From Ferruginibacter sp. (lineage in GTDB: Bacteria > Bacteroidota > Bacteroidia > Chitinophagales > Chitinophagaceae): DNA of 64,000 nt. This document shows positions 44,317-52,014 of this stretch, one piece after another. The notes beneath the pieces were generated by a model. That model was not told the DNA's origin, made no database searches, and saw nothing but the letters and a program-made list of their open reading frames with translations. The number at the start of each line of letters is the position of its first letter. Positions within the stretch are counted from its first letter, which is position 1. The DNA lies in NCBI GenBank assembly GCA_025963635.1, contig JAOQAK010000063.1:186001-250000 (forward strand), given 5' to 3'. The position numbers and the translations under genes are program-made.

Positions 44317-44811
44317 ATGAAACAAACTATTGATCAACCTCACCTTTCCCAAAAACCAACACTCGAAAATTCTGTTCACTATATTGCACATACCTTTTCT
44401 TTCCTTGCTACAGGTAAAGATAACGGGGGAGCTTTTTCACTGATGCATTGTTATTTTCGTAAGGGATTTACTGCTCCGCCGCATTACCATCAACTGGAGG
44501 ACGAATCTTTTTTTATACTTGAAGGGGAAATTGATTTTCATGTAGGAGATAGAAAAGTGAAGGTAAGTGCGGGAGAATTTATATCGTTACCAAAAAATGT
44601 CCCGCATCATTTCAATCTAATAACTGAAACCGCGAAAGCACTAATGCTTATTACACCGGCAGGGTTTGAGGTATTCTTTAAAGAATTTGGTCAGCCGGCC
44701 AGAACGTTGGATTTACCACCCATACCCACAACTAATCCAAGAAAAGAGATGTTTGAAGCAATGCATGCCCGAATGATTGAATTGGGGAATGTTTTTATGC
44801 CTGAAGTTTAA
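44317..44811 (+). CDS. Cupin-domain protein
   Basis: A 164-residue single-cupin protein. The two motifs are G-x5-HxH-x4-E (GFTAPPHYHQLEDESF, then GEIDFHVGD) and the second PKNVPHHFN, giving the standard three-His/one-Glu metal site. Bacterial relatives include small-molecule isomerases and dioxygenases as well as sensing proteins; the substrate is unknown. It may be cotranscribed with the GAF-LuxR gene. Confidence 0.88.
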   Translation: MKQTIDQPHLSQKPTLENSVHYIAHTFSFLATGKDNGGAFSLMHCYFRKGFTAPPHYHQLEDESFFILEGEIDFHVGDRKVKVSAGEFISLPKNVPHHFNLITETAKALMLITPAGFEVFFKEFGQPARTLDLPPIPTTNPRKEMFEAMHARMIELGNVFMPEV

Positions 44812-44917
44812 CTGGTTTTATGTTAAGTGTAATTGGCAGATTAATCAGCAATGGGCAGTGAGCAATCGACGTAGTTTACTCAACGAACTTTCGTTATTGT
44901 TAACAAAAATCCCATTG

Positions 44918-44962
44918 GTATCGGCCCCGAGCCTCATAAATTGTGGGGCTCAGAGCCGATAC
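44918..44962. terminator. Strong hairpin between cupin and GH78 genes
   Basis: Outer stem GTATCGGC/GCCGATAC (44918-44925 and 44955-44962) with an inner GAGCC/GGCTC stem and further wobble pairs around a short loop. It lies between convergent genes, so it is a likely transcription end or mRNA 3' stabiliser. There is no long T-run on either side. Confidence 0.6.
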
Positions 44963-44984
44963 AACCTGGCACTCCAAAAACAGT

Positions 44985-47345
44985 TTACCTTAACACGAAT
45001 GAATTTATCCCGCCTTTAATCAAATAAGCTTTCTCCTTCCAAATAAAAGTTCCGGAAGTTTTTTTAGGCAGGCTGATGGCTATTCTCCATTGGCCATTTT
45101 CGAGCTTATAATCAACCGCTACTTTGCCGGACGGATGAGGAATTTCGCCGCTCACTTTTGTCAAAGTTCCCAGGTGCGGTTCAATCTTTATTTTGCTAAA
45201 GCCTGGTGCGTCACTGTCAATTCCCAGCACCGTTCTAAAAAATTCTATGTTCGGACTGCTGCCCCAGGCATGGCAATCGGAACGGGAAGTACTGATGTCG
45301 GAATACTCTGCCCAGGTAGTAAGTCCCATTGCTATGTTTTGGCGATAAATATCTAACCAACTCATGTAATCATTGCCCATCCCGGCTTTTACCAATGCCT
45401 GGTTTAAGTAATATTTAAAGTAAACAGAGCATTGGGTTAAACTGGTGTCCTTCAACAATCCATTAGCCACAGCTGGCATGTCTGCACGGCTCACCATGCC
45501 AGTTAGTATTGCCAGCGAATTTACATGCTGTGAGTAGCCGTTTTTCTCTTTAGTATCGGCATACAATTTCTTAGCCGCATCCCAGTACTTGCGCTGTATC
45601 GTTGCCTTAAGCTGTGTGGCTTTGCGGGTGTAAATATTTGCATAATCCTGCAGACCGATTTTAGCTTCCATTTCGGCAGCCCATTGGTAAGCCAACACTA
45701 ACTGCAGATCATAGATGGCTGCACTGCCGTCCTTACCTTTTACCTCGCCCCACATATTGCCGGCCCAGTCAACAAACGCCCAGTAGGGAACATCTTTTAA
45801 TGATCCATCGGTCTGCTGGTATTTGCTGAAAAAATCAAGCACTGCCCGCTCGCCCACCAGCTTATTCTTAATAAAATCATTGTCATTCCGGTACATCCAA
45901 TAGTCATGCAGCATGCCGATGTACCATAAAGAAAATGGCGATATAATCTGTGTGCCTTTCGTAGGATAACAACTCTTGGTGATGCCTTCCGCCAAACGGG
46001 AATGATCGATCTGCGTGAGCGCATTGCGTGCCAGCAAATCGTCACTGGTATTGTAATAAGATACCATCGCCTGTATGCGGGTATCGCCGATGTATTGCAA
46101 CTGCTCGTAATAAGGACAATCTGTATAAGTCTCCCATGCATTCAACCTGGCCGTACGCCAGCCGATATCCAGCATTTGCTTTATCTCCCTATTATCTGTA
46201 TTAAATACCGCCGACCTTGTAAAAGGATAACCGGTGAAAGTACCATACAGGTCATCAATCACCAGCGGCTCATTTTTGGTTTGAACAATCAGCCGGATGT
46301 ATCGGTAGGTACGAAAGTTTAATGTCGTGAATGATTGCCCCTGGCTGCCGTCTGCAATGAGACTATCTATCCGGCCAATAAACTCTTTCCCTGTTATGTC
46401 ATCACGATTGTTTTTAAGCCCGTCCTTGCCGCCTTTCACGAAAAGTGCTTCGGCGTAGCCCAACGAAATCCCGGCATCTTTGCCGCCGCTAAAATTGAGC
46501 GTTACATAAGCATTGGTTTCAAAGGTTTGATCGAGTAATAAAGACACTGTTGTATTAGCCGGAACATTTACCGCCACCTTCTTCTCCGGAAACATCGGCG
46601 GAACAGTAATATTGACCGCACTCCGCAATGTTGGAATGCGTTGATAGGTCATTTCTCTTGGCGGTAATGTTGAAGGCACCAATGCCCAGTCAATACCCCA
46701 TGACATGCCTTTCAATTTTCCATCCATTACCTTTTCTGCCGTGGGCCAGGCATTGTCATCAAATGCCTTGGTTATCCAGTCGCCTTTAATGGCTTGATTC
46801 ATAATTACCATTTCGCCCTTCGTGGCAGCAAAGAAATAACCCGGCACGGGATAATGCCCGGCATCCCGAATGCACTTCCAGCTTTTATCTGTATTTAATA
46901 TTTCTTCCGTCACTGTATTGCCCTGCAAAATAAAACCTGTCCGCACACTGATCTGCGCCTCGGGCCGGTATTGCGCCTCATTCCAGACAAGCGCTGCTAC
47001 CGTGTTTGCTCCGGCAGAAAGATATGCAGCGATATCGACCGTTTCATAATTCCAGAAATAAGTATCGCCCCTTGCGGGGCCAAGTGAAACCAATGAACCA
47101 TTGATGTATAATTTATAGCGATTATCTGCCGATACATGAATTTTAAAAGCATTTGGCTTAACCGGCAACACGAAATTTTTTCTGAAATAATACACGCCAT
47201 ACTGCATGCCATCATCATTGGGCGCTGCAATCCATTGGGCATTCCACGGCCTTTCATATTGCAACGAAACCACCGATTGAGCATGGCTGTTGCCTGAATA
47301 AAAAAAGCAAGAGATCACTGAGATTACCAGCCGTAAGTAATTCAT
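44985..47345 (-). CDS. GH78 alpha-L-rhamnosidase, secreted
   Basis: A 786-residue family 78 enzyme. Start at ATG 47345 gives a signal peptide ending at NSHAQ (~22); the 7-codon extension to 47366 is unnecessary. Domains in order: beta-sandwich ancillary domains (NAQWIAAPNDDG, YKLYINGSLVSLGPARGDTY), then the (alpha/alpha)6 catalytic barrel with YTDCPYYEQLQYIGDTRIQ (catalytic acid in the DCPxxE stretch), and a C-terminal beta-domain. Releases terminal L-rhamnose from glycans or plant glycosides. It is the last gene of the leftward CAZyme cluster. Confidence 0.94.
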   Translation of the reverse strand: MNYLRLVISVISCFFYSGNSHAQSVVSLQYERPWNAQWIAAPNDDGMQYGVYYFRKNFVLPVKPNAFKIHVSADNRYKLYINGSLVSLGPARGDTYFWNYETVDIAAYLSAGANTVAALVWNEAQYRPEAQISVRTGFILQGNTVTEEILNTDKSWKCIRDAGHYPVPGYFFAATKGEMVIMNQAIKGDWITKAFDDNAWPTAEKVMDGKLKGMSWGIDWALVPSTLPPREMTYQRIPTLRSAVNITVPPMFPEKKVAVNVPANTTVSLLLDQTFETNAYVTLNFSGGKDAGISLGYAEALFVKGGKDGLKNNRDDITGKEFIGRIDSLIADGSQGQSFTTLNFRTYRYIRLIVQTKNEPLVIDDLYGTFTGYPFTRSAVFNTDNREIKQMLDIGWRTARLNAWETYTDCPYYEQLQYIGDTRIQAMVSYYNTSDDLLARNALTQIDHSRLAEGITKSCYPTKGTQIISPFSLWYIGMLHDYWMYRNDNDFIKNKLVGERAVLDFFSKYQQTDGSLKDVPYWAFVDWAGNMWGEVKGKDGSAAIYDLQLVLAYQWAAEMEAKIGLQDYANIYTRKATQLKATIQRKYWDAAKKLYADTKEKNGYSQHVNSLAILTGMVSRADMPAVANGLLKDTSLTQCSVYFKYYLNQALVKAGMGNDYMSWLDIYRQNIAMGLTTWAEYSDISTSRSDCHAWGSSPNIEFFRTVLGIDSDAPGFSKIKIEPHLGTLTKVSGEIPHPSGKVAVDYKLENGQWRIAISLPKKTSGTFIWKEKAYLIKGGINSFVLR

Positions 47346-47392
47346 TTGTGTAATAGATTTAAACAATGGAAAATATTATGCAATTATTTTTT

Positions 47393-48067
47393 TTAATTCT
47401 TTCGGTTGAATGTTTCAATAAATAGCAGTAGCTTTTCCAGGTCTTGCCTTTTATTTAAAACGATGTCATTATTTTCTATGAACCTTATAATCTTTTTTTC
47501 ATTGCCGGGAGATAGTTGCCCCAGTTGCTTAGGGCTTTTCACCAGGGTTAACTGCTCGTTGATTTTAATAAAAAATGTCACCTGTTTGTTTACGGTATAA
47601 TTATCTGCCGGCTTCAACTGGTATGGCGTGGCCACTCCTAAACGGTAACTGGAAAGGTTTTGTACTGCTCCCGTTTGTGTGGTTCCGCCAAAAGGTGCAG
47701 CGGTGCCGTCTTTGGTAACAATGCTGCTATGCCTGGTGTACAAAGAAAACCTCGTTTGTTCAAGCCTTACTTCATAAAAGCTAGTATCTACCGGTATAAA
47801 TTTCATGCTATCAATAAATACCGTATCAATGGTATTTATTTGATCCAGTGCCATCATTAAACCGTTTTGTTCAAAGATCATCTGCTCAAAAAGGGTATTG
47901 TAATTCAACATTACTTGCTGACTGGTCCCATTCAGAAAAAGCACTTTACCATGGGCAAATTCTGGCAAAAGAAATACTGTCTGATTCACAGCTTCCGCGG
48001 TTCCGGTTTGCGTTTTGCCGGTAAGCATGATAAAGAAAAATAAAAAACAACAAATGATTTCTTTCAT
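47393..48067 (-). CDS. Secreted protein of unknown function in the CAZyme cluster
   Basis: A 224-residue exported protein with a signal peptide (about 1-20, ending LTGKTQT). The mature part contains NGTSQQVMLNYNTLFEQMIF and FYEVRLEQTRFSLYTRHSS, and ends in a helical, Lys/Asn/Asp-rich tail. I do not recognise a family. It sits between GH78 and GH31 with gaps of 47 and 21 bases, so it is probably cotranscribed. Role unknown; it is not an obvious enzyme or SusD-type binding protein. Confidence 0.7.
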   Translation of the reverse strand: MKEIICCFLFFFIMLTGKTQTGTAEAVNQTVFLLPEFAHGKVLFLNGTSQQVMLNYNTLFEQMIFEQNGLMMALDQINTIDTVFIDSMKFIPVDTSFYEVRLEQTRFSLYTRHSSIVTKDGTAAPFGGTTQTGAVQNLSSYRLGVATPYQLKPADNYTVNKQVTFFIKINEQLTLVKSPKQLGQLSPGNEKKIIRFIENNDIVLNKRQDLEKLLLFIETFNRKN

Positions 48068-48088
48068 AAGAATAATTTTAAGAAATTA

Positions 48089-50269
48089 TCACTTAAAGAA
48101 CAAACGACCGCTAATACCAATAGCTGCCTTCTTTGATGTCTTTCCTACAACCACTTTAATGGTCTTATAAATGTTTTTACCAGAGTAACCGCCACTTACC
48201 TTCCAGGTAAGTGGTTTCGTTTTATCGTTCCAGTAATATGCAGTTGTTCTTGTATCATTTTTGATGTAATTATAGGATACGCCATCATCTTCCACCATTT
48301 TAAAACTGCCGTTTTTGCCGGGATAGATCCGGATTTCCAGCGGCGTGTCAGCGCTTTGCTCCGAATATTGAATGACTGGCCCAACAGGAAGTATGGTACC
48401 TGCACGCACATATATTGGTATTTCATCCAGCGCCTTTTCAACCGCAATGGTTGCAGGCCCATTAACCTGATCGCCGGTGTAGAAGTTGTACCAGGTATCG
48501 TCCGGGAAGTAGATGTTTCGTTTGCTGCCTTCAGTTAGTATGGGCGCAGCCAGTAACCCTTTACCCAGCAGCCATTCATCACTCAGGTTCGCAACGGTGG
48601 TATCATCCGGGAATTCCATCAGCAGCGGCCGCATAACAGGAGCGCCGTTATTATAAGCTTCATGCCCTAAACTATAAATAAAAGGCAGTAGCTGGTATCT
48701 TAAGTTCAATGCCTTGCGGATGGCAGCTTCGCCATCTTCGCCCCAAAGAAAAGGGAAACGGGCGGTAGTACCAATGTCGGAATGTGAACGCATGATCGGG
48801 AAAAACACACCTGCCTGGAACCAGCGCACCAACATTTCCTTGCTTGGTGTGCCATGGAAGCCACCAATATCGCAGGAGCCATAGTTCATTCCGGCAAGGC
48901 TGTAGTTAAGCAAGTCCTTAGGAACGTTAGCGAGATCCGGCCAGGTGGAATAAATGTCGCCGCTCCAGGTGCAATAACCCAAACGCTGGTTGCCGGGACT
49001 AAAAGCCCTGTTAATTGTAAAGTGGCGATAGTTTGGCCTGGCAGATCCCATCAGGTCACGCTGCGCAATATTCCACCAATAATAACAGGTATAATAAGAT
49101 TCGCCCTCATCATCCCACCATGCATCAACACCTGCTTTGATCAACGGCCTGTTTTTTTCCATATACCATTTTCGCATGGCCGCATTGCTATAATTCAGAT
49201 CGCGGCTATCAGTATTGGAGCTGATCAGCCAGCCGTTTTTCCTTGCTGTATCAAGCAGTGCGGCATTGCCCAGCCGCGGTTTACGAATGCCAATAAATTT
49301 GATGTCCTGTCTTTTTAATGCGGCTATTTGCGTGGCTGCCTTTGGGAATAATTTAGGATTGAAAGTAAAATCGGTAAAATCCGCTTTGCCTTCTTTTTTC
49401 AAAGCATAATCAGGCGTAGTAGTGTACCATTCAAAATCAAAAATAAAAGCGTCAACCGGCAATTGATGGGAGCGGAATTTATTGGCAACGTCGGATACAT
49501 ATGCGCTGTCATCCCAGCCCCATTTGCTTTGCAGGTAACCAAATGCCCACCTCGGCGGAAGCTTTGGCCTGCCGGTAAGTTCTACATAACCGCGGGCAGC
49601 ATCATACATGCTTTTGGCCGGCCACAGGTATAAATTTGCAGCCTTTCCCGCAAATGTCCAGGTTAAGCCTGCTTTATCCGTTACCCGGTTCCAGGTGGCA
49701 GGGATATCATCATTAGCAGAAACGGCAAATGCACTGTAACCCACGCTGTTCCAGAAATAGGGAATATCGGCTACTCCATTGCCTGCAGAAGACCCAGACC
49801 GATTTTTCACCAGGTCTTTGGTAGACTTATTACCGGCACCATACAATAAGCCCGTAGCAGTGTGTGTAATTTGTATGGCGCTATCTGTAAATGAGAAAGC
49901 GCCATCTTGGATAAGTGCCCGCCCGGCCGCATCATATAAAGACCACACCTTAGTGACACTATTAATCATCAATTTACCATGCGAGGTCCTAATACCGTAA
50001 TAAGGAGCCGCAGCTATCACGGAATAAGGAATGGTTGAACGATTACCCTCATCAATAAAAACACTTTTAATAGCAGATGGTACTATAGAATCGTTCAGAC
50101 TTAAGCAAAATGCAGCATTTTTAGCAACCGATAGCATTACTTGCCGGCCTGCGGCTTTAACCAATATTCCGTTCGGAACTTTAGTAATTTGTGCGTTAGC
50201 CGTAATAATTGCGGCTGACTGTAATACGACTATCAGCAATAAAATCAGTTGTCCTTTTTTATTGTTCAT
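48089..50269 (-). CDS. GH31 glycoside hydrolase, secreted
   Basis: A 726-residue family 31 enzyme with a signal peptide ending near NAQ (~27). An N-terminal beta-sandwich precedes the TIM barrel; catalytic-site blocks are visible as DAWWDDEGESYY (nucleophile region, ~385) and the acid/base block YCTWSGDIYSTWPDL (~430). RWFQAGVFFPIMRSHSD follows, then a C-terminal beta-sandwich with DUF5110-like sequence. GH31 includes alpha-glucosidases, alpha-xylosidases and alpha-mannosidase-like enzymes; specificity is not clear. It lies next to an acetylesterase in the cluster. Confidence 0.93.
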   Translation of the reverse strand: MNNKKGQLILLLIVVLQSAAIITANAQITKVPNGILVKAAGRQVMLSVAKNAAFCLSLNDSIVPSAIKSVFIDEGNRSTIPYSVIAAAPYYGIRTSHGKLMINSVTKVWSLYDAAGRALIQDGAFSFTDSAIQITHTATGLLYGAGNKSTKDLVKNRSGSSAGNGVADIPYFWNSVGYSAFAVSANDDIPATWNRVTDKAGLTWTFAGKAANLYLWPAKSMYDAARGYVELTGRPKLPPRWAFGYLQSKWGWDDSAYVSDVANKFRSHQLPVDAFIFDFEWYTTTPDYALKKEGKADFTDFTFNPKLFPKAATQIAALKRQDIKFIGIRKPRLGNAALLDTARKNGWLISSNTDSRDLNYSNAAMRKWYMEKNRPLIKAGVDAWWDDEGESYYTCYYWWNIAQRDLMGSARPNYRHFTINRAFSPGNQRLGYCTWSGDIYSTWPDLANVPKDLLNYSLAGMNYGSCDIGGFHGTPSKEMLVRWFQAGVFFPIMRSHSDIGTTARFPFLWGEDGEAAIRKALNLRYQLLPFIYSLGHEAYNNGAPVMRPLLMEFPDDTTVANLSDEWLLGKGLLAAPILTEGSKRNIYFPDDTWYNFYTGDQVNGPATIAVEKALDEIPIYVRAGTILPVGPVIQYSEQSADTPLEIRIYPGKNGSFKMVEDDGVSYNYIKNDTRTTAYYWNDKTKPLTWKVSGGYSGKNIYKTIKVVVGKTSKKAAIGISGRLFFK

Positions 50270-50376
50270 TCTTAATAGTTTTAATTCCTTTCTCCATTAT
50301 TTTTATTTTCTTTTGATTATCCTCTCTAATAAACTCTCCCGGCATCATTGATCAACAACTTAGAGTGTGTAAAATG

Positions 50377-51879
50377 TTATTTGCCAACCTGCTCATCCCA
50401 ATCGTCAGTCCGGAAGGGAACAGCAGGTATACCGGCTTTATTTTCAAAATTGGTTACAGGATAGTTAGTGAATGCATACCGCACTGCAACCGGTTTTTTA
50501 ATCAACGGAGATGAAACAACCACTGTCTCATTTGCAATTACAGCATCCGCCGGATGAAATACTTTATCAGCGCCAGCTATTTCAAAATGCTTTAGAGCAA
50601 GATTGTCTTTGGTTTGCAAACCACCCGCAACAGACTGTTTCGAAAAATGAATTACTATTTTTTTCTTTTGAATTTCCATGTAATCATATTGCGGGCCCTG
50701 GTATAAAACATCCAGTTTGCCATAAGTCCGGTTCAACGCTGTTTTGGCAAGCCTTACACCGACAGGCTTTTTATTTTTAGGATGAAGGTTTTTTGATTCG
50801 CCTACATCCATTGTAAGCACCATGGCGGTGTTATTAAGCGTTGCAATATTTTCCTGTGCTTCCCTGAAGAATGCATAGTCTGCTAACACAGGATCTTCCT
50901 TATTGTAGTAGAATGGCGCCACCTGCACATAATAAAAGGGCAGGTTATCCTGTGCAAAATTTTGTCGCCAGCTTTTGATCAGCGCCTGTGTAAGCCTTGT
51001 ATAACTTTCTCTTTCGTTGCGATTACTTTCGCCCTGGTACCAGCAAAAACCTTTTACCGATAAATTAATAAAAGGATGAATGATGGCATTGTACAATAAA
51101 AACGGTCGGGTTACTTTCTCGAAAGAAAAACCGCCATCAATTTTTTCTTTTGATTTATCGCTATTGAGATAAGGTTGCAGGTAAACACGGTTCAACATGG
51201 TGTCTGCAGCCAGTACATCCTGTGGCACATAAGCCTGTGCCGATGAAGCGCCAATACCGGAAAAAATGAGCCCGATCGGAATACGCAAATTGTTGTACAA
51301 CTCCTTACCAAAACTGTAGCCAACAGCACTAAAATTCAGAACGGTCTTAGGTGAGCATTCCACACATTTACCGTTGATATTATTTATGGGCGATGCGCTG
51401 AAATTCAGTGCTGCACTGAACAAGCGAATGTTTGGATAATTCGCTGCGGGTACTTCAATCGCAGAATCCTTTATCTCCTTCATGCTAAATTGCATATTGC
51501 TTTGGCCGCTGCAAAACCACACATCACCAATCAGCAGATTATTCAATATCACTTTTTCACCATTGCTTTCAATACTTAGTTCATGTTTGGTGAAATCATT
51601 TTCTTTGGCTACCGGCATTACAATGATTCCAACAAAACTGCTGTCATTTTCTGCCCTAACAATTACTTCGTTATTCATCCAATCGGCTTTTATTTTAACT
51701 GATTGTCCGGCTACTGCCCTGCCCCAAACCTTGAATGGTTTGTTTTGCTGCAACACCATATTGCTTTGTAACACATCAGCAAATTGTAAAAATGACTTCT
51801 GTTGGGCAGACGAAGATTGTGCTATCAACAACAAACAGATCGCTATAAGTTTTAGATTTTTCATCATATTAATTTTCAT
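50377..51879 (-). CDS. Sialate O-acetylesterase-type SGNH hydrolase, secreted
   Basis: A 500-residue exported esterase of the sialate O-acetylesterase/SASA family. Signal peptide ends near SSSAQ (~26). Catalytic Ser in DVWFCSGQSNMQFS, oxyanion block KGFCWYQGESNRNE, and the His of ESKNLHPKNK complete the site. Despite the family name such enzymes remove acetyl groups from several glycans, so here it may deacetylate the same polymer attacked by the neighbours. Three Met codons at the start (51879, 51867, 51864) all work. Confidence 0.9.
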   Translation of the reverse strand: MKINMMKNLKLIAICLLLIAQSSSAQQKSFLQFADVLQSNMVLQQNKPFKVWGRAVAGQSVKIKADWMNNEVIVRAENDSSFVGIIVMPVAKENDFTKHELSIESNGEKVILNNLLIGDVWFCSGQSNMQFSMKEIKDSAIEVPAANYPNIRLFSAALNFSASPINNINGKCVECSPKTVLNFSAVGYSFGKELYNNLRIPIGLIFSGIGASSAQAYVPQDVLAADTMLNRVYLQPYLNSDKSKEKIDGGFSFEKVTRPFLLYNAIIHPFINLSVKGFCWYQGESNRNERESYTRLTQALIKSWRQNFAQDNLPFYYVQVAPFYYNKEDPVLADYAFFREAQENIATLNNTAMVLTMDVGESKNLHPKNKKPVGVRLAKTALNRTYGKLDVLYQGPQYDYMEIQKKKIVIHFSKQSVAGGLQTKDNLALKHFEIAGADKVFHPADAVIANETVVVSSPLIKKPVAVRYAFTNYPVTNFENKAGIPAVPFRTDDWDEQVGK

Positions 51880-52014
51880 AGATTGATTGATATGTTTACT
51901 TCAATATCAATATTTTGTGCGCCGTTAATATTGCACGCAATGGAATGGCTTTACTTGTTGTTAAATACAAATTTTTGCCTGCAACTACTTGCTAAAATAA
52001 ACAGCCCAATCTTA

